From the NCBI GenBank assembly GCA_022376925.1, contig JAIOJX010000027.1, forward strand, positions 18,183,471-18,247,470: a stretch of 64,000 nucleotides of DNA, written 5' to 3'. The first letter of the stretch is position 1. Every line of letters begins with the position of its first letter. The notes under the pieces are model-generated. The model was not told the DNA's origin, did no database searches, and saw only the letters and a program-made list of their open reading frames with translations. Of this stretch, positions 46,023 through 58,273 are shown in pieces. The stretch comes from Tragulus kanchil (taxonomy: Eukaryota; Chordata; Mammalia; Artiodactyla; Tragulidae). A program made the position numbers and the translations under genes.

Positions 46023-46203
46023 GAGCTTCCTGGGTGGCACAGCGGTAAAGAGTCTGCCTGCCAATGCAGGAGATGTGGTTCCATCCCTGGGAGAAGGAAA
46101 GGGCAGCCCACTCCAGTATTCTTGCTTTGGAGAATCCCATGGACAGAGGAGTTTATGGGCTGCAGCCCATGGGGTCACAAAAGAATCAGATGTGACTTAC
46201 CTA
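46023..46203 (+). mobile_element. Bov-tA SINE (second copy)
   Basis: Duplicate of 44888-45068 through pair Q. Confidence 0.9.
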
Positions 46204-46507
46204 CCTACCTTACCTAACGATCCTCTTTACCCACCTGTTTCCAAGACCTGAATAATTTTTCCCAATGTGAAATTCATAACAACAAGATTCAATGATAGGA
46301 AGAGACGGAGACAAAGAATGTTGGTATACTACAACAGATAAGTTATTAGGGAAGAAAACAAACAGAATGGAAAAACTTTATCTAAAATACTGACTTTGAG
46401 CCTGATTTTTCTACAGTTCTTGCTGTTGATGCTTGTTTTTAAATCCAAGACTCTCCTTCACCCTGGTAATCAGTGGCATCTCACGCTGAGTTATCGTTTC
46501 CTAAAAC

Positions 46508-46680
46508 GTTGTTTTGTATTGGAGTGTAGTGCATTAACAGTGCTGTGACAGCTAAGGGCCTTGGCCGCATGTATACACATATCTATCCCCCCTGAACTCT
46601 CCCCTTCAGGCTGCCACGTAGCACTGGGCAGACTCCCCGTGCTGGGCAATAGGGCGGTTGCCACAGTTTAGTGTCATTCA
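46508..46680 (-). mobile_element. L1 3' end, reverse (second copy)
   Basis: Duplicate of 45373-45545 through pair Q. Confidence 0.82.
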
Positions 46681-47681
46681 GTTGTCTAACTTCCTTGATC
46701 ATAGTGGCAAGGTTTCTTTCTGTCGTCACAATACCAAGAAAATCCAAGTGACCATGGGAAACGTGATTCTCACAGACATGTGAACACGCGTCAACCCTTG
46801 GTTACTGGAAGTGACTCCCATCGTGCCTTTGAAGACCTTCACTTTACACATTACCAAAATGTCAGAATGCTTTCAGATGAAAGATTTCTATTTTCCTCCT
46901 GGTGTACTTAAAATTAAAGGCGTTTTCCCCCTCTTTTTCATTTCAACCAGATAAGGCTCAGGACTTGGAGGAAAAAAGCAATTACATTTATACATTGTCA
47001 TGCTGGGCTGAAAGTTTCAACTCGAAATAGAGTTGAGATTGATAACACTTGCATTCTCCCACAGGATAATCGTTATCTGGTTTCTAGAAGCCAAACAACC
47101 TGAAAAGAGCATTTAATATCAAAATTTTTATAATGCTTGATTCTGTTTCCTCTTCTTCATATGAACCTCACACATAAACCCCACTAGAAAGTTTATAAAC
47201 AATATTTAATGTATAATTCAAAGCTTATCCTCACTTTTAACTGCTTGGGTGGTTAAAAATAGAGTTGATTTGTTTCTCTCTGCCCTAGAAAAGTATCTTT
47301 CAAAAGAGAATTTCGTCTCCTTTGAAAGGGCGATGTATAGTTTATTTTGTTTGAAATTAGCGGCTTTTCTTTAGTGGAATTGGGTTTTCTTTATCTTGCC
47401 ATTCAGAAGTGATTAGTAAATCAGCCCAACATTGGCTCATTAAAATTCCACAAAGACAAGCAATAAAGCTATATCAGCTAAAGTTGTAGGCTAACCATCA
47501 AGAGATTTAAAAAATGGAAAACAGAAAAAGAATCTAAAATGGTGGCTGCTTTGTGGAGAAAACTGGGAAAATGGAACAGTGATTAGGAAGGAGGTAGAAG
47601 AGGAGGAAGGCTTTGTTCATTAGCTGTAAGTCCTCACTTGTAAATGCTATTTCTGACTCTGTATATATGTATTGCTTTCAT
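46681..47681. other. Non-coding AT-rich sequence
   Basis: End of pair Q, a short single-copy stretch, then the start of pair R. No element or exon is recognised. Confidence 0.5.
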
Positions 47682-47882
47682 GGGCCTCCCAGGTGGTTCA
47701 GTGGTAATGAGTCTGCCTGCTGATACGGGAGATGTGGGTTCCATGCTTGGCTCAGAAAGATCCCTTGGGGGAGGAAATGGCAACTCACTCCTTTTTTCTT
47801 GCCTGGGGAATTCTACGGACAGATGATCCTGGTGAGCTGCAGCCCATGGGGTGGCAACAAGTCGGACACAACTTAGCAATTG
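47682..47882 (+). mobile_element. Bov-tA SINE
   Basis: gggcctcccaggtggttcag head, gtgggttccatgcttgg in place of the B-box, and a tail ending in gtcggacacaacttagcaat. Confidence 0.9.
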
Positions 47883-48529
47883 AATAGCAGTCTTTCCCAG
47901 TCTATTGTTTTCCTCTACCTTTGCACTCTTCACTCAGGAAGGCTTTCTTACCTCTTCTTGCTCTTCTTTGGAACTCTGTATTCAGATGGGTGTATCTTTC
48001 CTCTTCTCCTTTGCCTTTATCTTCTCTTCTTTTCTCAGCTATTTTTAAGGGGCCCTCAGACAACCATTTTGCCTTTTCACGCTTCTTCTCCTTGGGGATG
48101 TTTTGATCACAGCCTCCTGTGCAGAGTTACGAACCTCCATCCATCGTTCTTCAGGGCCTCTGTCAGATCTAATCCCTCAAATCTACTTGTCAATTCCACT
48201 GTATAATCGTAAGGGAATATACAGCTTGATTTTTTTCTAATTTATTGATGCCATGTTGGGGGGGTGGTTAAAAGGTTTTTTAGTTTGGGGCAGTACAAAG
48301 TAAAAACAAAATCAGTGTGCCTCCATTCCAATTCTGTATAAACTGGGTGCACTCCTGAGGTCAGTGTTTTTTACTCTGCCAGGGATGCTTATAGGAGTGG
48401 GACATAGACTGTGTTCTTCTCTATTGCCCGTGAACTATTTCCACTGACTCTCCATTTCCATCCCTCCGTGTTTCTTTTGTGCTTTGTACTTCATCAAGGA
48501 CAGTTGTGTCCGACCTTTGCGGCCCCAGG
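47883..48529. other. Pyrimidine-rich non-coding sequence
   Basis: CT-rich stretch with two overlapping open frames (108 and 61 codons) that reflect base composition. A seven-G run lies near 48258-48265. No repeat is recognised. Confidence 0.5.
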
Positions 48530-48798
48530 TTAGTAAATCAGCCCAACATTGGCTCATTAAAATTCCACAAAGACAAGCAATAAAGCTATATCAGCTAAAG
48601 TTGTAGGCTAACCATCAAGAGATTTAAAAAATGGAAAACAGAAAAAGAATCTAAAATGGTGGCTGCTTTGTGGAGAAAACTGGGAAAATGGAACAGTGAT
48701 TAGGAAGGAGGTAGAAGAGGAGGAAGGCTTTGTTCATTAGCTGTAAGTCCTCACTTGTAAATGCTATTTCTGACTCTGTATATATGTATTGCTTTCAT

Positions 48799-48999
48799 GG
48801 GCCTCCCAGGTGGTTCAGTGGTAATGAGTCTGCCTGCTGATACGGGAGATGTGGGTTCCATGCTTGGCTCAGAAAGATCCCTTGGGGGAGGAAATGGCAA
48901 CTCACTCCTTTTTTCTTGCCTGGGGAATTCTACGGACAGATGATCCTGGTGAGCTGCAGCCCATGGGGTGGCAACAAGTCGGACACAACTTAGCAATTG
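48799..48999 (+). mobile_element. Bov-tA SINE (second copy)
   Basis: Duplicate of 47682-47882 through pair R. Confidence 0.9.
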
Positions 49000-49651
49000 A
49001 ATAGCAGTCTTTCCCAGTCTATTGTTTTCCTCTACCTTTGCACTCTTCACTCAGGAAGGCTTTCTTACCTCTTCTTGCTCTTCTTTGGAACTCTGTATTC
49101 AGATGGGTGTATCTTTCCTCTTCTCCTTTGCCTTTATCTTCTCTTCTTTTCTCAGCTATTTTTAAGGGGCCCTCAGACAACCATTTTGCCTTTTCACGCT
49201 TCTTCTCCTTGGGGATGTTTTGATCACAGCCTCCTGTGCAGAGTTACGAACCTCCATCCATCGTTCTTCAGGGCCTCTGTCAGATCTAATCCCTCAAATC
49301 TACTTGTCAATTCCACTGTATAATCGTAAGGGAATATACAGCTTGATTTTTTTCTAATTTATTGATGCCATGTTGGGGGGGTGGTTAAAAGGTTTTTTAG
49401 TTTGGGGCAGTACAAAGTAAAAACAAAATCAGTGTGCCTCCATTCCAATTCTGTATAAACTGGGTGCACTCCTGAGGTCAGTGTTTTTTACTCTGCCAGG
49501 GATGCTTATAGGAGTGGGACATAGACTGTGTTCTTCTCTATTGCCGTGCATCCTTTACAGTATAGAAAAAAAGAACTATTTCCACTGACTCTCCATTTCC
49601 ATCCCTCCGTGTTTCTTTTGTGCTTTGTACTTCATCAAGGACATGGGGTGG

Positions 49652-49851
49652 GGTGTGCGTCGCTCAGTTGTGTCCGACCCTTTGCGGCCCCAGGGGCTGA
49701 AGCCCACCAGGCTCCTCTGTCTGTGGGGTTCTCCAGGCAAGAATAGGGGAGCGCATACCCATTCCCTCCTCCAGGGGGTCTTCCTGACCCAGCACCTGGG
49801 CCTCCTGCACTGCAGGCAGATTCTTTACTGTCTGAACTACCAGGAAAGCCC
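49652..49851 (-). mobile_element. Bov-tA SINE, reverse
   Basis: gtgtgcgtcgctcagttgtg, ccaccaggctcctctgtctg, and a reversed head ending ctaccaggaaagccc. Only the first part has a damaged counterpart near 48510-48529. Confidence 0.92.
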
Positions 49852-52669
49852 AAGGTTGTGTAATAGACTATCTATTTCAGACTAGGAAAAATAGCTACAT
49901 ACCTGTTAGTGAGGCACCTTAAAGTACGTAACGAAAACATTATTTCACTGGAAAATGAAATGATATATCCACGTGAGTGAGATGCCACAGCTATTTGCTT
50001 TTCTGTCACTTTGTCTAGCAGAAGCTGCCATTATACCAAGAGTCTGCAATTGGTCTGTAACAGGAAACTCTTCATCACATCTTCAACTAAACATTAAATC
50101 CAAAAGGTGGCTGTCTTATTCAGAAAATGTCTGACTCATAACAAGTGGTTATTAAAACCCCTGTAATTAAAACACCATCAATATTACTAAGAAATTTGAC
50201 AAAGTAAATTTCAGATTACATATAACAATCCATAACATAATTCATTGATTTAAGAGATTATATTGTCTAATTTTATTTGTTGTATAGCACATTTTTGAAA
50301 CCAAATACAAGTCTCTACTTCTGAAAATATAAAGATATTAATGAAGCTACATGCACATATCAACACTGCACACATCTATTTTAAAAATCCAAACAATATA
50401 CTTCAGAAGAGAAGATGCTACATTTAAAAGGCAGAATCAATTGCCTACACAATCACACAGATTTTCCGGTTTTTAATTCTATGGTTTACTTTGTACATTT
50501 GAAAGTGACTTTTTAACTAAAATTTTTCTGAGTATTTACTGAAGTTCTATGGAGATCAGACAGGCTTGTGCACACACTAAGCCCACTAAAACAACAGCCC
50601 AGTTTCCAAAACGTTTTCTATAATATATGCAAAGAATGACTTATTACTTGTCACTTAAAAAAACACACATTTCCTTTAATGCTGGGCATTTCACAGAGCT
50701 GTCTCTGTAACTCACTGCATGCCCATATGCAGACAACGTGTAAAATAGACTCTGGACATTTTGCCATGGTTTGCAGCATGTGTGTTGGAGCACCATGCCA
50801 ACTTTCCATTTTCTTTACCAGAAAAAGTTGTCTAAATTGTTAATGCAGAATATTTTAAACACAGACTGTCATCCACATTTATTTTTCTGCTATACATTTT
50901 AGGGGGAAAAGGTCAGAATATTCCAGTCAAGTGTTCTAATTTTTGCACCAAGGAGCTCAAACCTGTGCTTTGACCATTTTCCATTTGTTCCCAATGAAAT
51001 TAGCCATTGATTTTTCTGGGTGAATTTATAATCTGAATTAAAGGAAAGGGAGAAAAAAAGGTTATGGAAGACAGTAGCTGCTGCGGCATTTTGTTTGTGA
51101 GGGGCCAGTTGTGAACACCTGAAAACGAAATTGAAAAGACTCAAGGAGAACAGAGGCAAACCGTTAACCCTTTCCAATTCAGAGACACAAACAGTAACCT
51201 GAGACTGGAGACCGAGAACTATTTTAAGGAATAGGGACTGTTTTCTGAGGACACGGTCCATTCGTAAAAACTCTCATCAATCTTCAACTAAAAAAGGTGG
51301 CTGTCTTATTCAGAAAATGTCTGACTCATAACAAGTGGTTATTAAAACCCCTGTAATTAAAACACCATCAATATTACTAAGAAATTTGACAAAGTAAATT
51401 TCAGATTACATATAACAATCCATAACATAATTCATTGATTTAAGAGATTATATTGTCTAATTTTATTTGTTGTATAGCACATTTTTGAAACCAAATACAA
51501 GTCTCTACTTCTGAAAATATAAAGATATTAATGAAGCTACATGCACATATCAACACTGCACACATCTATTTTAAAAATCCAAACAATATACTTCAGAAGA
51601 GAAGATGCTACATTTAAAAGGCAGAATCAATTGCCTACACAATCACACAGATTTTCCGGTTTTTAATTCTATGGTTTACTTTGTACATTTGAAAGTGACT
51701 TTTTAACTAAAATTTTTCTGAGTATTTACTGAAGTTCTATGGAGATCAGACAGGCTTGTGCACACACTAAGCCCACTAAAACAACAGCCCAGTTTCCAAA
51801 ACGTTTTCTATAATATATGCAAAGAATGACTTATTACTTGTCACTTAAAAAAACACACATTTCCTTTAATGCTGGGCATTTCACAGAGCTGTCTCTGTAA
51901 CTCACTGCATGCCCATATGCAGACAACGTGTAAAATAGACTCTGGACATTTTGCCATGGTTTGCAGCATGTGTGTTGGAGCACCATGCCAACTTTCCATT
52001 TTCTTTACCAGAAAAAGTTGTCTAAATTGTTAATGCAGAATATTTTAAACACAGACTGTCATCCACATTTATTTTTCTGCTATACATTTTAGGGGGAAAA
52101 GGTCAGAATATTCCAGTCAAGTGTTCTAATTTTTGCACCAAGGAGCTCAAACCTGTGCTTTGACCATTTTCCATTTGTTCCCAATGAAATTAGCCATTGA
52201 TTTTTCTGGGTGAATTTATAATCTGAATTAAAGGAAAGGGAGAAAAAAAGGTTATGGAAGACAGTAGCTGCTGCGGCATTTTGTTTGTGAGGGGCCAGTT
52301 GTGAACACCTGAAAACGAAATTGAAAAGACTCAAGGAGAACAGAGGCAAACCGTTAACCCTTTCCAATTCAGAGACACAAACAGTAACCTGAGACTGGAG
52401 ACCGAGAACTATTTTAAGGAATAGGGACTGTTTTCTGAGGACACGGTCAATGCCATCTTTCCAGAGTAGAATATTGGCCTTGAAGAAGCGATGGGCAAAT
52501 GCTAAAAATGGATTTTCACCACTCGCTCCCCTTCCAAGTGAGATGCTACGTTTCCGATGAGTCTTCCATGGAAAGAAAAAGAACGTTTGTGAAAAGAAGA
52601 ATTTCCATGTGTTGATGAATGAACAACATGTTGTTGCCTGCAGGGCTGGTAAAATCCCACCTCCTCACC
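49852..52669. other. Long repeat-poor interval, pair S
   Basis: Roughly 1.6 kb of unique sequence (2.8 kb with the duplicate) without a recognised mobile element. A minus-strand 120-codon open frame (50899-51261) starts at the junction; the same frame opens again in copy 2. It is not recognised. Confidence 0.5.
50064..52448 (+). repeat. Head-to-tail duplicate pair S (shift 1,190)
   Basis: 50102-51258 and 51292-52448 match at a constant shift with no difference that I can see. Only the first 30 bases of copy 2 (from about 51267) are degraded relative to 50064-50101. No mobile element lies inside. Confidence 0.93.
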
Positions 52670-52696
52670 AAAAAAAAAAAAAAAAAAAAAAAAAAA
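52670..52696 (+). repeat. Poly-A run (27)
   Basis: Homopolymer of 27 A followed by an AAC-rich tail; it may be the tail of an element whose body is no longer recognisable. Confidence 0.9.
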
Positions 52697-52857
52697 CCCA
52701 AACAAAACAACAACAATTTTTCAAAAGACAAAAGGTAAAATAGGAAAAAAAAGGCAAGGAAAACAGCAGTAGTCTGAGCCCCACTGGAAATCAGACTTAG
52801 GCCTGCCTGGAAAATCGAAATAAACTCAAGCCTTCTTCAGAAGCATTTAGGATTTTG

Positions 52858-52905
52858 TGTTGGGGGTAGGGTAGGGGGGTGTCTGTGTGTGTGTATGTGG
52901 TTTTT
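52858..52905 (+). repeat. G-rich then GT-rich tract
   Basis: Four G runs are followed by a short TG repeat. Confidence 0.75.
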
Positions 52906-53103
52906 GTTTTGCATCTGTTGCTTAAAAGGAACAGTAAGAAACTTTAAAAACAGCTGATACTTTTTACCCGAGCTACTGAGGCATTTAACACCTAAAAGTG
53001 TTTTAAAAGAACCCGAGGTTGCAGCTTCTGCCTCCCTTGGAGTCTGGATTCAGATCTCTGCACTCGCCTGCCCGGCCCTCTTTGTGTTCACTTATCACAG
53101 AGG

Positions 53104-53183
53104 TTGGAAGAACCTACCTGCAGTGCAGGAGACCAGGCTTTGATCCCTGGGTGGGGAAGATCCCCTGGAGGAGGGTATGCTAA
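53104..53183 (+). mobile_element. Bov-tA SINE fragment
   Basis: Only the middle is present: cctgcagtgcaggagacc, ctttgatccctgggtgggg, agatcccctggaggaggg. Both ends are missing. Confidence 0.8.
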
Positions 53184-53394
53184 GATCAATGAGATTGGCA
53201 CGGGAACGGGGAGAGTAGTCCATTAAAAAATATTTTATTTTCACTGTTTTCCTTTCTCTATCGTGATCCATTTAGTCCCTGCAGTGTTTCGCTGGCGAAA
53301 GGATTGGATGATTATGTAACACAGATGAGACAGACATAGGGTGCTGCAGCCCTCAGATTCTCAGAGAACCTAAGAGTGAATTTAGTGTATTATT

Positions 53395-53475
53395 TTAAAT
53401 TTTTATTTATTTATTTTACTTTTGGCTATACTGGGCCTTCGTTGCTGCCATGCGGGCTTTTCTGTAGTTACAGAC
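53395..53475 (-). mobile_element. CHR-type SINE tail fragment, reverse
   Basis: AT-rich run followed by cttttggctatactgggcc and a short remnant. Weakly supported. Confidence 0.5.
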
Positions 53476-53601
53476 AGTTTATTTATTTGAAATGTGAATG
53501 TATTTATTTTAGTGAATTTAAAAACAAGCTGAGTAGTAATCGAATTCTTTTCTAATCACATACTCAAGGTTGTCTAATCTAGAGGATGGGGTACAGATGT
53601 T

Positions 53602-53732
53602 GCGTGAGTGCTCAGCTGCTCAGTCCTGTCCAGCTCTGTGTGACTTCATAGACAGTAGCCCACCAGGGTTCTCTGTCCACGGGGTTCTCCAGGCAAGAAT
53701 ACTAGAACAGATTGCCATTTCCTTCTCCAATA
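53602..53732 (-). mobile_element. Bov-tA tail, reverse
   Basis: gcgtgagtgctcagctgctc, gacagtagcccaccagggtt and gattgccatttccttctcc; the reversed head is missing. Confidence 0.87.
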
Positions 53733-54167
53733 GAGGTTGAAAACCCTGCAAAACTTGATAAACCTAGTGTGGAAACAGAAAAGTGTTGTTGGAATCAGCC
53801 AACCATGAGCTTAATCCCAATAACCCTTAAAAGACCCACGGAGTAATTCTGTTTTGCAGCGGCATGGTCATTTGTTGCATTTTTAGAATGAAAACCAGTC
53901 TCTCACTCTGCAGTTCCCAGAAATCTTCAGGATGAAGTAGAGGGTACTCCTCCTGCACCTTGGGGAGTCATTTACAAAGACACCTTCATCCTTTTGAAAC
54001 AGGTGCTGAGCTAGAAATCTCTGGCCCCGTGGTGACCAGACCACACTCAGCTGCTGTCTCCCGGAAGTTAACAGGATCCCCTCTTTTATTTATCACCCCC
54101 GAAGGTGGTCAGTTTAAGGATCTCGGGAAGCTTACTCAGCAGAGATAGTAGCTAAATCTCTGTCTCT

Positions 54168-54448
54168 AGACTTCCCTGTGGTCCAGTGGTAAAGAGCTCG
54201 CCTTCCAATGCAAGGGGGTGTGGGTTCGATCCCTGGTCCTGGCAGATTCCACAGCCACGGAGCTGCAAAGCCCACATGCCCCAAGTACTGAAACCCTTAC
54301 CCTGGAGCCTGTGCCCCGCAACAAGAGAAGCCACCACAATGAGAAGCTCGCACACCACATCTAGAGAAAAGACCATGTGCAGCGAACGAGACCCAGCGCA
54401 ACCAAAAATAAACAAAATGGTCCACATTAAAAAGTATATTAAAAATCT
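54168..54448 (+). mobile_element. CHR-type SINE, forward, long
   Basis: gacttccctgtggtccagtg head, gtgggttcgatccctgg B-box, body with caacaagagaagccacc, and a gtccacattaaaaagtat tail. Confidence 0.9.
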
Positions 54449-54752
54449 ATGCCTTACTCTCTTATAGTTCGAGACTAAGATATTGAATTCAGGAAATGGA
54501 GACGTGTAAAAATATCCAAAGTGAAAGAGGATGTGAAAAGAAAAGATCTCAGAGACTAAGGCATGGGAGTGCTGGGTAGAGAGATAAGCAGGGAATACAG
54601 GAAATCCTGCCATCAGGGTGCTGTTTTAGTCATAGGGCTGCATTTCACACATCCTTGTTTTTAAAGGCACAGGACAGTTACCTACTCAATGTGAGAAAAG
54701 TCCAGGATCACTTCCCAAGGTTGGCTAATCTAGAGGATGGGGTACAGATGTT

Positions 54753-54883
54753 GCGTGAGTGCTCAGCTGCTCAGTCCTGTCCAGCTCTGTGTGACTTCAT
54801 AGACAGTAGCCCACCAGGGTTCTCTGTCCACGGGGTTCTCCAGGCAAGAATACTAGAACAGATTGCCATTTCCTTCTCCAATA
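54753..54883 (-). mobile_element. Bov-tA tail, reverse (second copy)
   Basis: Duplicate of 53602-53732 through pair T. Confidence 0.87.
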
Positions 54884-55315
54884 GAGGTTGAAAACCCTGC
54901 AAAACTTGATAAACCTAGTGTGGAAACAGAAAAGTGTTGTTGGAATCAGCCAACCATGAGCTTAATCCCAATAACCCTTAAAAGACCCACGGAGTAATTC
55001 TGTTTTGCAGCGGCATGGTCATTTGTTGCATTTTTAGAATGAAAACCAGTCTCTCACTCTGCAGTTCCCAGAAATCTTCAGGATGAAGTAGAGGGTACTC
55101 CTCCTGCACCTTGGGGAGTCATTTACAAAGACACCTTCATCCTTTTGAAACAGGTGCTGAGCTAGAAATCTCTGGCCCGTGGTGACCAGACCACACTCAG
55201 CTGCTGTCTCCCGGAAGTTAACAGGATCCCTCTTTTATTTATCACCCCGAAGGTGGTCAGTTTAAGGATCTCGGGAAGCTTACTCAGCAGAGATAGTAGC
55301 TAAATCTCTGTCTCT

Positions 55316-55596
55316 AGACTTCCCTGTGGTCCAGTGGTAAAGAGCTCGCCTTCCAATGCAAGGGGGTGTGGGTTCGATCCCTGGTCCTGGCAGATTCCAC
55401 AGCCACGGAGCTGCAAAGCCCACATGCCCCAAGTACTGAAACCCTTACCCTGGAGCCTGTGCCCCGCAACAAGAGAAGCCACCACAATGAGAAGCTCGCA
55501 CACCACATCTAGAGAAAAGACCATGTGCAGCGAACGAGACCCAGCGCAACCAAAAATAAACAAAATGGTCCACATTAAAAAGTATATTAAAAATCT
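55316..55596 (+). mobile_element. CHR-type SINE, forward (second copy)
   Basis: Duplicate of 54168-54448 through pair T. Confidence 0.9.
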
Positions 55597-56932
55597 ATGC
55601 CTTTCTCTCTCTTATAGTTCGAGACTAAGATATTGAATTCAGGAAATGGAGACGTGTGTAAAAATATCCAAAGTGAAAGAGGATGTGAAAAAGAAAAGAT
55701 CTCAGAGACTAAGGCATGGGAGTGCTGGGTAGAGAGATAAGCAGGGGAATACAGGGGAAATCCTGCCATCAGGGTGCTGTTTTTAGTCATAGGGCTGCAT
55801 TTCACACATCCTTGTTTTTAAAGGCACAGGACAGTTACCTACTCAATGTGAGAAAAGTCCAGGATCACTTCCCCCAACTCAGGTTATGGGTTCCTATGAA
55901 GCACTGGATGTGCTCTCGGTCCTGAAAATCTCATTTCCTAAAGGAGTCAGGAAAATGATTGTCCAAAGGATGGATGGGAAGGGAATTCATTCTCTTACCT
56001 GTGAGTTCTGGGAACAATGACTGTCCTCAAATATTGACCATCTGTGTTTTGAGACTACTGTTTACATATGATAAACACATTTATTGTGCCCACTTTTCTA
56101 AGTCCAGTTGTTTAACCTAGGCTCTTTGTTCATTTTCTCAGCTGGCTGCCCTGGTTCTGTAGTTAACTTCCTGACCCACAGTAATAACATGACTCCTGCC
56201 AGAGAGAGTATATTTTATGGATGTGTTGGGAAATTTTAACCTTAGAAAAGTCAGTGATTGTTGAGATGACAAGTTGATGGAAACTAGGGCATGACTTGCG
56301 TTTGCTTTTAAAAGGCTCTGAAAGTCGTCGGTCACAAACCGAAGTGTATAAATTCTGTCTTTTCAAATTGAAAATGAAGGAAGCCTGATATGATTTTGGA
56401 AATAATTCTGGAAGTGCGTGTATGTTTTAAAGGTAAATTTAGAGACATTTTACTTCTTAGGGTTATTGTGAATGTCATCTAATACAGACAGGGAAAATAG
56501 ACTCCCTCTCAGGCCAACAAGAAATATACATCTAATTCTTTAGGGTTTGAATGGAATGGACTCAAGTGAAATGATCTGGATAAGACATAGAAGTATAAGT
56601 TTGCTTAAAATTTTTTCAGATTTTTTTTTCACTTGAATCAGTTTCTATGTTTTTTGCTTCCAGCACACAGATCCAAACTCTCAAGATTTCAGAGAATAAC
56701 TATTTAGCTGAGTGTTTTGCATCTTCAGTAAATGAAGAGACAGGAAATATCAAAAAATGATGCCTGTATGAAGTTTCCACCCTGGATTTCAGAGAAGCTT
56801 AGATGAGGGTCCATTAGCCTGCATTTCCCCATTTCTCTACAGGAGGAGGGTGGAGAAGAGGGGGTGACCCCTGGAAATATTTGAGACAAGGATTTACAGG
56901 ATCGCCCCTTCCTTTCCTCTTCATCAGGGACT
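55597..56932. other. Non-coding sequence, no element recognised
   Basis: End of pair T, then about 540 single-copy bases, then the start of pair U. Nothing coding is recognised. Confidence 0.5.
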
Positions 56933-57148
56933 TGAGGTCAGTCATGTCTGACTCTTTGTGACCCCATGGACTGCAGCACCCTAGGCTCCTCTGTCCTTGG
57001 GGCTTTACAGGAAGAATACGGGAGTGGGTTGCCATTTCTTTCTCCAGGGATCTTCCCAATCCAAAGATCAAACCCACATTTCCTGTGCATCACTGAAATG
57101 TCAGGTAGATTTAAAAAAAAAACCAAAACGCTGAGCTACCTGGGAAGC
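56933..57148 (-). mobile_element. Bov-tA SINE, reverse
   Basis: gtcatgtctgactctttgtg, catggactgcagcaccctag, and a reversed head ending gagctacctgggaagc; an A run near 57113-57122 interrupts the 3' part. Confidence 0.9.
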
Positions 57149-57542
57149 TGCCAACTATTTCTTTCCCTCAAAATTCTATCAACATCTAAAAAGCTCTCAC
57201 ATCCCCTGTGACCTGGTGTCCTGGAATTTCACCAGCCTTTTGCCCCTCAAACATCGTTAAAGAATGTCTTTATTTCTTCAAAGAATGAGAGAAGAAAAAG
57301 TTACAGATGGTCCCTGTCAGCATTTTCTCTGCATTCATTTTCATTTTATTGAAGTAAAAAGAAATGAAATCTGTTGCTTTGGTGAAGAGGAAAAAAGGAC
57401 AGATCTTGGTGTGCAAAATCAAGCCTGATCTTTTGAAGTAAACCAGGTCACATCTTTGCAATATACACAGACTGTTTCCATAAAATAAAGAAGGACAAAA
57501 ATCTTGGTGTGCAATGAAATAGATTTTTTTTCACTGTGAATC
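57149..57542. other. Non-coding sequence with junction filler
   Basis: 57495-57542 is filler between the two copies of pair U and is built from strings found nearby. Confidence 0.5.
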
Positions 57543-58057
57543 AGTGCGTGTATGTTTTAAAGGTAAATTTAGAGATTTTACTTCAGGGTTATTGTGAATG
57601 CATCTAATACAGACAGGAAAATAGACTCCCTCTCAGGCCAACAAGAAATATACATCTAATTCTTTAGGGTTTGAATGGAATGGACTCAAGTGAAATGATC
57701 TGGATAAGACATAGAAGTATAAGTTTGCTTAAAATTTTTTCAGTTTTTTTTTTAACTTTGAATCAGTTTCTATGTTTTTTGCTTCCAGCACACAGATCCA
57801 AACTCTCAAGATTTCAGAGAATAACTATTTAGCTGAGTGTTTTGCATCTTCAGTAAATGAAGAGACAGGAAATATCAAAAAATGATGCCTGTATGAAGTT
57901 TCCACCCTGGATTTCAGAGAAGCTTAGATGAGGGTCCATTAGCCTGCATTTCCCCATTTCTCTACAGGAGGAGGGTGGAGAAGAGGGGGTGACCCCTGGA
58001 AATATTTGAGACAAGGATTTACAGGATCGCCCCTTCCTTTCCTCTTCATCAGGGACT

Positions 58058-58273
58058 TGAGGTCAGTCATGTCTGACTCTTTGTGACCCCATGGACTGCA
58101 GCACCCTAGGCTCCTCTGTCCTTGGGGCTTTACAGGAAGAATACGGGAGTGGGTTGCCATTTCTTTCTCCAGGGATCTTCCCAATCCAAAGATCAAACCC
58201 ACATTTCCTGTGCATCACTGAAATGTCAGGTAGATTTAAAAAAAAAACCAAAACGCTGAGCTACCTGGGAAGC
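58058..58273 (-). mobile_element. Bov-tA SINE, reverse (second copy)
   Basis: Duplicate of 56933-57148 through pair U. Confidence 0.9.

Larger units (their letters stand above)
44760..47028 (+). repeat. Head-to-tail duplicate pair Q (shift about 1,136)
   Basis: Copy 1 is 44760-45891 and copy 2 is 45896-47028. Homopolymer differences are seen near 44774 and 46927. Includes one Bov-tA and one minus-strand L1 end, each doubled. Confidence 0.92.
47413..49694 (+). repeat. Head-to-tail duplicate pair R (shift 1,117)
   Basis: Copy 1 is 47413-48529 and copy 2 is 48530-49694. The last 110 bases of copy 1 lack blocks present in copy 2, including the start of the Bov-tA at 49652. Copy 1 ends on the same short Bov-tA motif found at 49685-49694, then restarts. 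Confidence 0.92.
53565..55873 (+). repeat. Head-to-tail duplicate pair T (shift about 1,148-1,151)
   Basis: Copy 1 is about 53565-54720 and copy 2 about 54716-55873. Homopolymer differences are frequent, for example C runs near 54028 and 54080, and G, A and T runs in 54490-54650 against 55640-55790. One Bov-tA and one CHR SINE are doubled. Confidence 0.92.
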
